DNA from: Myxococcales bacterium
GTDB taxonomy: Bacteria; Myxococcota_A; Polyangia; Haliangiales; Haliangiaceae
Direction of reading: 5' to 3'
Assembly (NCBI GenBank): GCA_016716835.1
Contig: JADJUW010000001.1
Coordinates: forward strand, 1,508,001-1,572,000
Length of the DNA stretch: 64,000 nucleotides
Notes under the pieces: model-generated
The model's database searches: none
What the model was told of the DNA's origin: nothing
What the model saw: only the letters and a program-made list of their open reading frames with translations
Made by a program: the position numbers and the translations under genes
Shown: positions 30,100 through 39,191 of the stretch, piece after piece
Layout: each line of letters opens with the position of its first letter
How positions within the stretch are numbered: position 1 is the first letter of the stretch

Positions 30100-30775
30100 C
30101 TACTGACCGTTAATCATTCCGAGCGAAAAAACGAGGCCATCGTAGAGACCGCTAAAGGGCACCTCGGTGTTTTCCTCCGTGCGACCAGTTAGGTGAGCTG
30201 CCATATACGACGCAGATAGCAACAAGGTTCCTTTTTTTCGCCCCCGGATGGCGAAGCTAATTCCGACTTCGGCAGCGGGCCCAAATCCAGCGCCACCGGA
30301 CACCGCCGAATCGGAGGCCGCCTCAAGCGGACATTCGGCCGAATCATCGACGCAAACGCTGATCGGGGAGCACCATGTAGCGCACGCCGATGAACGGGCG
30401 CAGGCCAAATGACGGCGCGACCGAGGCCCGGGCGATGACATGCGCGCCGAAAAGATTTAGGCCGAGTTGCGAGCTGAGATGCCAGCGCTCGGCGACTCGC
30501 AGCGAGGCTCCGGCCGCAAAGTCAAACATCAACGCCTGGTCGGTGCGCTCGCCGTTGCCGCGCCGCAACATGGCGATCTCGGGAAACGTCATCGCGAACG
30601 ACAGCCTTGATCGAGTGCGAGAGGGGACAGGAGCTGCGGCCGGAGACGGCGCGGTGGCTGACGGTGGTGCTAGCGCTGGTCTCGCTCGCGGCGTAGCGTA
30701 CCCGGTGTGAGTACCCGCGGTGGTCGCTATGAGTCCAACTACGAAAGACATCGCGCGCCAAAGTTGTGATTGCAT
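30100..30775 (-). CDS. Secreted outer-membrane-type protein, unknown function (one-base frameshift near 30365)
   Basis: Two overlapping frames make one protein of about 224 residues. ATG 30775 starts a signal peptide (MQSQLWRAMSFVVGLIATTAGTHTG). A Pro/Ala-rich spacer follows, then alternating beta-strand-like segments (RSRLSFAMTFPEIAML, LMFDFAAGASLRVAERWHLSSQLG, RPFIGVRYMVLP). The frame breaks at the C4 run (plus 30365-30368). Removing one C gives MVLPISVCVDDSAEC and continues to AEVGISFAIRGRKKGTLLLSASYMA, ending GLVFSLGMINGQ. The pattern and a terminal hydrophobic strand suggest an eight-stranded outer-membrane barrel. Two cysteines lie in a likely loop. No named family is recognised. Confidence 0.6.
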
Positions 30776-30930
30776 ATGAGCAACGTACGAAGTTGGCGGC
30801 AGCATTGGCTATGATTTTTGCCACAGCAGCGACGCGATCTCACCCGCGAACAGAACGGCCACCTGAATTGCCAGAAGCCCGCGTCCGTCGTTGCCGTCTC
30901 TACTCACCATCCTGCGCAGCTACGCAATCG

Positions 30931-32355
30931 TCACAATTCCATGGTAACGGCCAGATCGTAGTCGCTGCCTTGCGTGACGCGGGCGCGCACGAGGTCGCCT
31001 GGGTTGGCGGTGCCGTCGGCGACGTAGACCGTGCCGTCGATGCCGGGCGCCTGGCCGTACCAGCGGCCTTGCAGCAAGTACTCGGACTCGTCCGAGACGC
31101 CCTCGATGAGGATGTCCATTTCTTGACCGACGCGCGCCTCGTTTTTGCGCAGGCTGATTTGCCGCTGCAGCTCCATGAGGCGTTCTTGACGCGCTAGCAT
31201 GATCTTTGGCGCGACCTGGTCCGGCAACTCGGCGGCATGGGTGCCAGGCTCGACCGAGTAGGTAAACGCGCCCATGTGGTCGAACTCGGCCTCTTTGACG
31301 AAGTTGTAGAGCTCTTCGAACGAGGCGTCGGTTTCGCCGGGATGGCCGACAATAAACGTGGTGCGGATGACGACGCCCGGAATGCGCTCGCGCAGGGTTT
31401 GCACCAGGGCGCGCGTGACGCGGCTGGAGTGGCCGCGGCGCATGATCTTGAGCATGTCGTCGCTGATGTGCTGCAGCGGCACATCGATGTATTTGGCGAT
31501 CTTGGGCTCTTTGGCGATGATGTCGATGAGTTCGTCGCTAAACGCGCTGGGAAACGTGTAGTGCAGACGAATCCACTCAATGCCGTCCGTGTGCGCGATG
31601 GCGGCGAGCAGCTGCGCCAGCGTTGGCCGGCCCTCGAGATCCCAGCCGTAGCGCGTGAGGTCTTGCGCGATGAGGTTGATTTCTTTAACGCCCTGCCCCG
31701 CGAGCTGCGTTACTTCGCGCGCGATATCTTCGATGCTGCGGCTGCGCTGTGGGCCGCGCAGTTTTGGAATAATACAGAACGAACACGGGCGGTCGCAGCC
31801 CTCGGCGATTTTGACGTAGGCGGTGTGCCCCTTGCCGATGCGCACGCGCGGCGTGGTGGCGTCGTAGATATACGCGGGCGTCTCCGAGACCTTGATGACC
31901 GGCAGCTGGCGGCGGCCTTTGCCCTTGGCGGCGGGTTTGGCGGTGGCCGGCGTTGGCGCGCCCGGGCCAATGATGGAGGCGATGGCCGAAAAATCCGCCG
32001 AGCCTAAGATGTGATCGATTTCGGGAATGTCCTTGGCGATGTCGGCGGCGTAGCGCTGTGCCAGGCAGCCGGTGACGACGAGTTTTTGGCCGCCGTGCTT
32101 TTTGTGTTCGGCCATCTCGAGGATGGTGTCGATGCTCTCTTCTTTGGCGGCGTCGATGAAGGCGCAGGTGTTGACGACGATGACGTCGGCGTCTTCCGCG
32201 GTGTCGGCGATGGTATGGCCGTGCTGCGACACCTCGCCGAGCATGACCTCGCTGTCGACCTGGTTTTTCGGGCAACCAAGCGAGATGAAATAGACGCGTT
32301 GGGGCGTGCCGGCGGCGGTATTAGAGGCAGGGGTAGAAGGTGTCGCGGCAGCCAT
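30931..32355 (-). CDS. rimO: Ribosomal protein S12 methylthiotransferase RimO
   Basis: RimO adds a methylthio group to Asp88/89 of ribosomal protein uS12 and is a radical-SAM enzyme with two 4Fe-4S clusters. About 474 residues run from ATG 32355; an in-frame GTG at 32376 is an alternative. The N-terminal cluster cysteines lie in SLGCPKNQVDSE, VNTCAFI and TGCLAQRY. The radical-SAM CX3CX2C is EGCDRPCSFCIIPKLRG. The SLGCPKN..DSE and AFIDAAKEES motifs distinguish RimO from MiaB. A TRAM domain closes the protein. An insertion after GSADFSAIAS (Pro/Ala/Lys-rich) is longer than usual. Confidence 0.95.
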   Translation of the reverse strand: MAAATPSTPASNTAAGTPQRVYFISLGCPKNQVDSEVMLGEVSQHGHTIADTAEDADVIVVNTCAFIDAAKEESIDTILEMAEHKKHGGQKLVVTGCLAQRYAADIAKDIPEIDHILGSADFSAIASIIGPGAPTPATAKPAAKGKGRRQLPVIKVSETPAYIYDATTPRVRIGKGHTAYVKIAEGCDRPCSFCIIPKLRGPQRSRSIEDIAREVTQLAGQGVKEINLIAQDLTRYGWDLEGRPTLAQLLAAIAHTDGIEWIRLHYTFPSAFSDELIDIIAKEPKIAKYIDVPLQHISDDMLKIMRRGHSSRVTRALVQTLRERIPGVVIRTTFIVGHPGETDASFEELYNFVKEAEFDHMGAFTYSVEPGTHAAELPDQVAPKIMLARQERLMELQRQISLRKNEARVGQEMDILIEGVSDESEYLLQGRWYGQAPGIDGTVYVADGTANPGDLVRARVTQGSDYDLAVTMEL

Positions 32356-32450
32356 GGGCGCGCAGTCTGGCCTCACGCACTGCCGATGTCAACGACGCCT
32401 TTAGCGCGCTACAACCCATTGATATGGCTATGTTTTACTGCGCGAATCGA

Positions 32451-33752
32451 CTACGAAACGCGTTGGCGAGCGCTGGCCGCCTCGGCTGCGGTGACGTCCG
32501 ACTCACCCGCATTCGTCCCCGGCCGCGCATAGTAAGCCGCGAGCAAGGCGATGCCGACAAAGCCGATGACGCCGCAGACATAGGTCGATGCCTGCGCGCC
32601 CCAGTAGCCGACGATCGGCGAAAACACGCCCATCGCGAGGCGGCGCGCGATGCTTTCGAGCGAGAGCAAGGTGGCGCGGCGCTCGGAGGCGGCGATTTCG
32701 CGATTGAGCATGGGCTTGATCAGCGGCGAGTACATGCCCTTGGCGATCGCCTGGATGGCGACTAGCCCGACCACCCGCAGGCCGTGGGTTTGGTTGAACA
32801 AGGCAAAGCTGAGCGCCAACATCGCGAGCACGCTCCACAGCAGATGCTCTTCGGACAGGCGGCGACGCAGGCGTGCACCGTTCCAGGCGACGACGCCCGC
32901 GAGCACGTGCGCCGCGGCCAAGATGGCGCCGATGGTCAAGGGCGTCAGTCCGCGTGCGACGAGCAACGGTTGATAGAGATAGCGCCCCGCGAGCACCAGG
33001 ACAAAGGCCACGGCCGAACAGCCGAGCAGCCAGATGAGGCGGCGATTGGCGCGGACGTCGGCGAGCGCGAGGCGCAAGTGTGCCGCGATGCTTCCGGCGC
33101 TTGCGCCCCGTGCGCTGGGGCGTGTCGCGTCACCCCCGGTGACGAGCATGAGTTGCGGCTGCCGACGACGCGGCGTCTCGGGCAGGCCAGCCGCGAGCCA
33201 TACGGCGACGAGCGCGGTGAGCGCCGTGGCGACATACGGCAGCACCATGTGCCATTGCGCCAGCGCGCCGCCGACGACCAAGGCCGCGGCGGTGCCAAAG
33301 AGGTGGAAGCTGCTGGCGCGCGACTCGGCCTGGACGTACTCGGCCTTGCGCCCGGCGGCGGCAAGCTCGTCATAGAGATATGCCGAGTCCGCGCCCGAGC
33401 ACAGCGCCAGCGAAATGGCGAGGAGCACCTCGGCCACCGCAAACCACGCCACGCTGGTGCCTAGGGCGGCGACGATGGCCGCGACCGCGAGGGTGGCCGC
33501 GCCGAGCATCATCGAGGGCCTGCGGCCGACGCGATCGGCGAACACGCCGGTTGGCACATCGACGACAATGATCGTCGCGCTGTAGAGCACCGAGAGCCAC
33601 ATGATCTCGGCAAACCCGAGGCCGCGCGCCATCATGAAGATGACGAAAATCGGCTCCCAGAGGTACGACGTCGCCAAGGTGCGAAACGCGTAGTAGCGCC
33701 GCAGCTGCGCGGTTAAGCGATGATCCGCCGCCACCCCCGACACCTCGCTCAT
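32451..33752 (-). CDS. MFS transporter
   Basis: This encodes 433 residues with about 12 hydrophobic helices. The loop between helices 2 and 3 carries the MFS signature GVFADRVGRRPSMMLGA. A long cytoplasmic loop (TPRRRQPQLMLVTGGDATRPS) splits the two six-helix halves. The substrate cannot be told. The start overlaps the stop of the upstream kinase-like gene by 4 bp, so the two are probably cotranscribed. Confidence 0.88.
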   Translation of the reverse strand: MSEVSGVAADHRLTAQLRRYYAFRTLATSYLWEPIFVIFMMARGLGFAEIMWLSVLYSATIIVVDVPTGVFADRVGRRPSMMLGAATLAVAAIVAALGTSVAWFAVAEVLLAISLALCSGADSAYLYDELAAAGRKAEYVQAESRASSFHLFGTAAALVVGGALAQWHMVLPYVATALTALVAVWLAAGLPETPRRRQPQLMLVTGGDATRPSARGASAGSIAAHLRLALADVRANRRLIWLLGCSAVAFVLVLAGRYLYQPLLVARGLTPLTIGAILAAAHVLAGVVAWNGARLRRRLSEEHLLWSVLAMLALSFALFNQTHGLRVVGLVAIQAIAKGMYSPLIKPMLNREIAASERRATLLSLESIARRLAMGVFSPIVGYWGAQASTYVCGVIGFVGIALLAAYYARPGTNAGESDVTAAEAASARQRVS

Positions 33753-34870
33753 GGAAATGCCAGCACCTTGGCCTCGCCGTGCTTGGCGATGAGATCGTCG
33801 ACATAGCCGATGAAGACGTCGCGCCGCCGCAAGATGCCGGCGATTTCATCGTTGCTTAGCAAATAGTCGAATGGCGCCGGGTCTTGCAAGGCCGCCACGA
33901 TTTCTTCGCCCGTGAGGCCACGCAGCCGCGCCACCAGGCGGCGCGAGAATTTGCCGACGCGCTGCAAGTAGCCGAGCGTGCGGCCGGTGCCAGCGTCGGG
34001 GGAAAACGCCATGGTGTTGTCGAGGAAATAGAGCTGCGTCTGCGCCTTGTTGCCTTTGAGATTGCCACCGGTCCAACGATCGACGTTGCCGACGAGAAAA
34101 TCAAATGCGGTTAGATCGCTTAGCTGCGCCAGCAAGAGGCGCTGCGGCTCGGGGACCTCAGCTGAGGGCAAGAGCATCTTGCGCCAGGTCATGATGCCTT
34201 CGGTCTCGTCGAACGGGTAGCCATTGACGAGCGGACTCACGAGCACGGGCACCCACCACGACAGCTCGCCCCGGATGGTGCCATCGACCGCGATGGCCTC
34301 TTCATCAAACCGCGCGCGATCGGCCGGTGAGGCGGCCTTGGCCACAAATTCGTCGCGCGAAAAGCTGCGGCCAACGGCGGGCGGCACGCGCCCGAGGCCG
34401 AGCAAGCGGTCGAGGCGATACGCGGCGATCTCGCGCCGCGGCGTTGACCCGCCGTGGATCTGTTCGGGCTTAAATGCCGCGCGCGCCCCGCTGGCAAACT
34501 CTACGCGCAGCGATAGCGAGGTACCGCCAGTGTTGGTCTTCCACGTCACGACGGCTTCATCGCGCAGCGGGCGCAATAGCTCGTTATCGCCAGCCTGGGA
34601 AAAGGGACCTGAGGATGTCTCGACCGATGGCGGCGCGGCTTCGAGCACGACGGGTTCGGGCACTGCGGGCGGTGTTGATGCGGGCGCCCGCGCAACGATC
34701 GGCACCCCCTCCGGAAGGCGCGCCGTGGCGGCATCCGCAGCCGGCGAGCTGGCGGATCGCAGGGGTTGCGACGCTTGTGGCGTCGGCTCGTGCACGGCGA
34801 TCAAGATCACCGCGAGCACGGCGCCCCCGGCGACGATGCCCTCAGCAACGATGCATGTTCGCAACCGCAC
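33749..34870 (-). CDS. Membrane-anchored Fam20C-like secretory kinase
   Basis: This encodes 373 residues from GTG 34870. One hydrophobic segment (about 10-27) and a Pro/Ala spacer (28-95) precede a domain resembling animal Fam20/Four-jointed kinases. These phosphorylate secreted proteins or glycans. Matching points are the ATP-binding Lys in ARAAFKPEQ (K134), RREIAAYRLDRLLGLGRVPPAVGR (Glu147; Fam20C has AEIAAFHLDRIL..RRVPP), the catalytic Asp in FDFLVGNVDR (D264) and the metal-binding Asp in YFLDNTMAF (D284). All key residues are retained, so activity is likely, outside the cytoplasm. HipA/PI4K-like kinases share the fold but not the RVPP motif. It overlaps the MFS gene by 4 bp and follows a zinc-ribbon gene by 25 bp. 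Confidence 0.8.
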   Translation of the reverse strand: MRLRTCIVAEGIVAGGAVLAVILIAVHEPTPQASQPLRSASSPAADAATARLPEGVPIVARAPASTPPAVPEPVVLEAAPPSVETSSGPFSQAGDNELLRPLRDEAVVTWKTNTGGTSLSLRVEFASGARAAFKPEQIHGGSTPRREIAAYRLDRLLGLGRVPPAVGRSFSRDEFVAKAASPADRARFDEEAIAVDGTIRGELSWWVPVLVSPLVNGYPFDETEGIMTWRKMLLPSAEVPEPQRLLLAQLSDLTAFDFLVGNVDRWTGGNLKGNKAQTQLYFLDNTMAFSPDAGTGRTLGYLQRVGKFSRRLVARLRGLTGEEIVAALQDPAPFDYLLSNDEIAGILRRRDVFIGYVDDLIAKHGEAKVLAFP

Positions 34871-34895
34871 TACGAAATTCTAACACGCACCCGCG

Positions 34896-35132
34896 CTACT
34901 TGCTTAGCGACACCGAAGCGCCGTCCGCGGCCAGTTCCGGATGTACTTCTATACATGAGGCGCGGCGATGACGCGCGATCGGTACGTGGTTGTCCCAGCA
35001 TTTTTGACAGCAAAATCGCAGCGGCGCGCGCCCGGTGTTGCAGGCCGCCACCGAGCAGAGCCAGTGCGACTCCGCCAGCCGCAGAAAGCGTCGACACGTT
35101 GCACAGGCGGTAGCGGCAATCGAGGCAGACAC
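34896..35132 (-). CDS. Small zinc-ribbon protein
   Basis: This encodes 78 residues starting at GTG 35132 (AAGG just upstream). Paired metal-binding cysteines appear as CATCRR (10-13), CSVAAC (about 26-31) and CCQKC (about 41-45), then WDNHVPIARHRRASCIE. The CC..CWDxHxP..RHR pattern is one I associate with small zinc-finger proteins of deltaproteobacteria. It fills the 290-bp space between the kinase-like and thioredoxin genes on the same strand, with gaps of 25 and 30 bp, which favours a real gene. The function is unknown. Confidence 0.6.
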   Translation of the reverse strand: MSASIAATACATCRRFLRLAESHWLCSVAACNTGRAPLRFCCQKCWDNHVPIARHRRASCIEVHPELAADGASVSLSK

Positions 35133-35162
35133 CCTTATAGATGTAACATGCTTTGCCGCGAG

Positions 35163-36242
35163 CTAGCGTGTGGGCGCGGGCGAAACGCCGCGCATCATGC
35201 GGGCGTAGTCAAAGCCGGCCCATTGGTCGACGAGATGTCCTCCCTGGTCGTACACCGCGAACGTCGGCAGGGTCGAGGCGCCTAGGCGCTCGGCGAATTG
35301 AGCGGTGTCGAACGTCAGCCATAGATTCGGCGGGGCCGCGTCGCCAAGCAGCCGGCGGGCCTCGCGCGGATCATCGATATTCACCAGGACGATCGAAACG
35401 TCTTGCTGCGCAGAGGCAAATGCGGCGACATGTGGCAGCGAGGCCCGACACGGGCCACACCACGTGGCCCACACCTCAACAACCTTGAAGCGTCCGCGGG
35501 GGCGAGCCTCTTCGGTTAACCGCGATACGATTGGCCCCAGCGCGCCGTCGGCGGCAACCGTCGCTAAATCGCCGATGGCATCGAATTGCGCGGCCGTCGA
35601 GAGCAAGCCGCGTCGGCTCCACAACTGCCATCCTTGTGTGATGGTGGCCACAGCGACGAGCGAGATCAAGATGTGGCCGCCGATACGCGCCGTTGGTAGC
35701 GCGGGCGGGATGGCAGGCTCACGCCGTCGGATCACGATGGCCGCTCCCAGCAAGACGACGGCCCAAATCAGCGCGAGCAATTGCAGTGGCATCACCATGC
35801 CCTTGATCCAGGTGTCATGGGTCGGCCAGGCCGCGGGCGCCACGGCGCGAAAAATTCCCTGCGCGATGGTCGCGATCCCAACTGGCATGGCGACGACTTG
35901 CGCCGCGACCGCCGCCGAGGCCCGCATCGGCGCGCGCGCGGTCAACCACAGCACGCCCCACGCCACGACGTAGGCGATAAACGTCGCGCCGAGCGCCTCT
36001 TGCAAGAACCGCAGCAACGCGTGCAGGCCGAGCACCGCGCCGGAGTTCACCGCTAGCCAGCCCGCGAGCACCACGTCGGGTAGCGCAACTGCGACAACAA
36101 TCGCGACCAGCAACCAGGAGAAGCTGCGATGAATCGCGGCGCCGATCGATGGCTCATCCGACGCCGCCAGCAGGCGCACCGGCCGGCCAAGCGCCGCCGC
36201 CCACACGTCTACGACCTGGCGTAAACGCCCATCGCTCATCAT
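35163..36242 (-). CDS. Polytopic membrane protein with C-terminal thioredoxin domain
   Basis: This encodes 359 residues. Residues ~40-230 hold five or six membrane helices in a Yip1-like arrangement (SWLLVAIVVAVALPDVVLAG, AYVVAWGVLWLTA, LLALIWAVVLLGAAIVI, ILISLVAVATITQG). Residues ~250-355 form a TlpA-like thioredoxin domain with active site WATWCGPCRASLPHV and the cis-Pro loop STLPTFAVYD. The predicted role is thiol-disulfide exchange at the membrane; which side the domain faces depends on the helix count. Electron donors of the DsbD type are not nearby. Confidence 0.85.
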   Translation of the reverse strand: MMSDGRLRQVVDVWAAALGRPVRLLAASDEPSIGAAIHRSFSWLLVAIVVAVALPDVVLAGWLAVNSGAVLGLHALLRFLQEALGATFIAYVVAWGVLWLTARAPMRASAAVAAQVVAMPVGIATIAQGIFRAVAPAAWPTHDTWIKGMVMPLQLLALIWAVVLLGAAIVIRRREPAIPPALPTARIGGHILISLVAVATITQGWQLWSRRGLLSTAAQFDAIGDLATVAADGALGPIVSRLTEEARPRGRFKVVEVWATWCGPCRASLPHVAAFASAQQDVSIVLVNIDDPREARRLLGDAAPPNLWLTFDTAQFAERLGASTLPTFAVYDQGGHLVDQWAGFDYARMMRGVSPAPTR

Positions 36243-36276
36243 GGCCTTCTAGCATGCCTGGCCCCGTCGACCATGG

Positions 36277-37467
36277 CTATTTTTTCTTTTTGCCGCCGGT
36301 GGCCTTGGAGGCGATCACGTTGCGAGCGGTCAAGGCGATCGTCGAGGGCACGCCTTTGGATTTGGCAACCGTGCGCATGTCCTTATCGCGTAGGTGCTGC
36401 AAAAAGCGCAACGCATCACCTGTTGGCGTCTTGGGGTTGAGCACGAGGTTAAACTTGATCCGATACAGGCGCGTCCATTCGCGCTTGTTGGTGATGTATC
36501 GAATCACGTCTTCGTTAAGCGCCGAGTTGCCGGCGTATTTTGCGGCCTCCATATCGGTAACGCCACCAGACTTGATGGTTGCCATGGCGACCAGCTTGAT
36601 CGGATCGCGCACCAGTTGCGCGCGGGCGAACGCGTTGCCGAGCGAGGCGAGTCGCAACTTCATCGGAATGGTCATCAGATTAATCGGGATGCGCTGATCT
36701 CCTTCATCAGCGACGGCGCTAGGATCTGCATCGGGGGCCTCTTCGATTTCGCCTTCGCCAATCAAGGCCATGGCGGCGTCGGGATCGCCCGCGGTAAGCG
36801 CCGAGTCATCCATCCGCGCCATCTCGTCGGTGACGGCGGCAAAGAGCTGATCCTGCGCGTCGGCCTCGACGATGGCGCCCTCGGTGGGTTTAGGTGCATC
36901 AGCGCCAGCGAGCGCACGCGAAATCTCATCCCACGCGGCGAGGCCGTCGACGCGCACGCCATTGCGCACCGCCAATTCGACGGCGCGCTCGACGGTCGAC
37001 ATCCGCGCTTTGGGATTTAGGTACATGCCCGCGATCACGTCGGGATGCCGCAACAAGCGTTGTTCATTTTGCGCGATCAGGTCGACCTGCTTGCCATCAC
37101 AAAGTCGAGCCAGCTCGGCAATCGTGGCATCGGCGCAGAGGGGATTTAGGACCAGCGCCTCAAAGGCCGAGGCCTTGCCCTTGGTAAAAGGGGCAAACCA
37201 GTCGAGCACGCAGGGGTCGACATCAGTCTGCGCGACCAGGCCGGTCAGCAATTTCTCCGGCAGCCCGGCGGCGGTTTCGCGCGCGCTCTTGGCAATCACC
37301 TGATCGGGGTCGAGCGCGAGCATGTAGAGCGAGTTGGCGGAGTCAGCCAAGCTGGCAAACGGCATCATGCCGCGCGCCGCCATCATGCGACCCGGCCCTG
37401 GGGCAAGCGCCTTTTGAACCGCCGGCGACAAGGACGTCACGGGCAGAGGCAGGTGTGGCAGGGACAT
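36277..37467 (-). CDS. Uncharacterised helical repeat protein
   Basis: This encodes 396 residues with no signal peptide or membrane segment, so it is probably cytoplasmic. It is largely alpha-helical, with HEAT/leucine-rich-variant-like units in both halves (PLCADATIAELARLCDGKQV, LLRHPDVIAGMYLNPKARM, GNSALNEDVIRYITNKREW). An acidic linker (EGEIEEAPDADPSAVADEGD) separates the halves and a Lys-rich tail (GGKKKK) ends the protein. I do not recognise a named family, although repeat proteins of this layout occur in other Myxococcota. It lies 24 bp downstream of coaX and is probably cotranscribed with it. Confidence 0.8.
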   Translation of the reverse strand: MSLPHLPLPVTSLSPAVQKALAPGPGRMMAARGMMPFASLADSANSLYMLALDPDQVIAKSARETAAGLPEKLLTGLVAQTDVDPCVLDWFAPFTKGKASAFEALVLNPLCADATIAELARLCDGKQVDLIAQNEQRLLRHPDVIAGMYLNPKARMSTVERAVELAVRNGVRVDGLAAWDEISRALAGADAPKPTEGAIVEADAQDQLFAAVTDEMARMDDSALTAGDPDAAMALIGEGEIEEAPDADPSAVADEGDQRIPINLMTIPMKLRLASLGNAFARAQLVRDPIKLVAMATIKSGGVTDMEAAKYAGNSALNEDVIRYITNKREWTRLYRIKFNLVLNPKTPTGDALRFLQHLRDKDMRTVAKSKGVPSTIALTARNVIASKATGGKKKK

Positions 37468-37491
37468 CGCGGCCAGTGTAGCAAATTTCGC

Positions 37492-38259
37492 TTATTGATT
37501 GCGATCGTAGAGAATCTTGAGCCCCTTAAGTGTGAGCAAATCGTCGGTTCGCTCGATGCAGCGGCTTTCCAGCGCCACAAGGCCAGCAAGGCCACCGGTG
37601 GCGATGCAGACCGCGGGAAAATCAATCTCGGCGCGAATGCGGTCGACCAAGGCATCAACCATGCCGGCGTAGCCATATACCAACCCCGACTGCATCGAGG
37701 CCACGGTGTTGCGGCCGACGACCTTGGCGGGGCGCGACAGCTCGACGCGAGGCAGCTTGGCGGCGGCCTGATAAAGCGCCTCGGCACTGATTTGGACCCC
37801 GGGCGCGATCACGCCACCGACATACTCGCCCTTGGGTGTAACCAAGTCCCATGTGGTCGCGGTGCCAAAATCGACGATAATGCAACCTTGATGCAGCTCT
37901 TCATAGGCCGCGACGGCATTGACAATTCGATCCGCTCCAACCTCTCGTGGATTTTCGTAGAGCACCGGCATCCCGGTCTTAATCCCCGGCCCCACGATGA
38001 GCGCGGTGACGCCTAGGTGCTTGGAAAATAGCTTTTCGAGGGCAAATAACGCCGGTGGCACCACGGAAGCGATGATCCCGGCGGAGATCGTTTTTGCCGC
38101 AAAGCCTCCCAATTCAAGAAACGACTTGAGCAGCACCGCATACTCGTCGCTGGTGCGCTTGGCGTTGGTCTCCACCCGCCAGTGCGCGACCAGCTGGCCG
38201 TCGCTAAACAGCCCGAGAACCGTATTCGTATTCCCGACATCTATGGCCAAGAGACTCAT
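37492..38259 (-). CDS. coaX: Type III pantothenate kinase
   Basis: CoaX phosphorylates pantothenate in the first step of coenzyme A synthesis. The 255-residue protein starts at ATG 38259 (MSLLAIDVGNTNTVLGLF), which carries the phosphate-1 motif. NPREVGADRIVNAVAAYEE and IIVDFGTATTWDLV are the other family motifs, with the catalytic-type Asp in GADR. The reading frame continues far upstream but only as antisense of the adjacent lipoprotein gene. Its 5' end is 49 bp from the divergent gene at 38309. Confidence 0.96.
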   Translation of the reverse strand: MSLLAIDVGNTNTVLGLFSDGQLVAHWRVETNAKRTSDEYAVLLKSFLELGGFAAKTISAGIIASVVPPALFALEKLFSKHLGVTALIVGPGIKTGMPVLYENPREVGADRIVNAVAAYEELHQGCIIVDFGTATTWDLVTPKGEYVGGVIAPGVQISAEALYQAAAKLPRVELSRPAKVVGRNTVASMQSGLVYGYAGMVDALVDRIRAEIDFPAVCIATGGLAGLVALESRCIERTDDLLTLKGLKILYDRNQ

Positions 38260-38308
38260 TCCCCACAATGTAGCGTGCAACGCGCGGGCGTAGTAGGCTC
38301 CGGCCACC

Positions 38309-39184
38309 ATGAAACGAGCGAGTTTATCTACGATTGTGTTTTTGTCCGTCGCGCTAACCTTGGTCGGCGGCCTTGTCGGCTGCGGCAGCAAGGCCTCGGG
38401 GCCAGCCCCCTTGTCGAGGCGTCTCGAAGAGTCGTTTATTGCCGGCGTCGCCGTTGAGCAAAAACAGCAAGTGATCGACACGCAGTCGGTGTGGACGACC
38501 GCCAAGATGCAGCGCGATGGCGTGGCCGCCAAGTACGCCACGGCGCGAACGTCGGCTGAAATTGCCAAGAATGACCGCGACGCCGCCAAGCTGGCGGAGC
38601 GCTCAGCCGTGCGGCTTAAAAAGGATGCTGATGCCTCGGCCGACACGACGCGGATGAACGATGCCGAGCGCGAGGTGCGCAAGGCAACGGCGCAGACCAA
38701 GGCCGCCGAGGCCCATCGGCTTTACCTGGCGACGTACCGCGACGCCCTCAAGACCAGCCTGCGCGCCGAAGAAGAAACCGTCTATTGGCGCGAGGCGCAG
38801 TTTGAGCTCGCCAAGGCTCGCGTCGCCGCGGCAAACAATATTGCGCCCAAGGGATTTCTAGTTGGAAATTTTGAGACGCAAGAAGCCACCCGTGCCAAGC
38901 GCGCGACGTCGGCCCGGACCAGCGCCGACAAAGCCATGCGCGGCGCGACCGCCAAGCGCGAAGCATGGTTGAAGGCGCAGGCCGCTGCCGATGACCTCAC
39001 GGGTAAACCAATCGTGCACGACGACCCAATGGCCGTGCCGATGGCAGTCCCGATGGCGGCGCCGGCCCCTGCGGCAGTTGCAGCGCCTGCACCAGCGCCT
39101 GCACCAGCGCCAGCACCAGCACCGTCGCCTGCACCAGAGGGCCAGGCCACGACGACGACCACTACCACGACGACCACGCCCTAG
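38309..39184 (+). CDS. Coiled-coil lipoprotein with Ala-Pro repeat tail
   Basis: This encodes 291 residues. A lipoprotein signal peptide (LTLVGGLVGC-GSKASG) is followed by about 190 residues of charged Ala-rich helix, likely coiled coil (KYATARTSAEIAKNDRDAAK, LKTSLRAEEETVYWREAQFE). The tail is low-complexity, with MAVPMAVPMA, an Ala-Pro array and a terminal run of threonines. Ala-Pro arrays often span the periplasm or cell wall. The stop is 7 bp before the start of the REC-GAF-HD-GYP gene, so the two are probably an operon. The function is unknown. Confidence 0.82.
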   Translation: MKRASLSTIVFLSVALTLVGGLVGCGSKASGPAPLSRRLEESFIAGVAVEQKQQVIDTQSVWTTAKMQRDGVAAKYATARTSAEIAKNDRDAAKLAERSAVRLKKDADASADTTRMNDAEREVRKATAQTKAAEAHRLYLATYRDALKTSLRAEEETVYWREAQFELAKARVAAANNIAPKGFLVGNFETQEATRAKRATSARTSADKAMRGATAKREAWLKAQAAADDLTGKPIVHDDPMAVPMAVPMAAPAPAAVAAPAPAPAPAPAPAPSPAPEGQATTTTTTTTTTP

Positions 39185-39191
39185 GGCAGAC

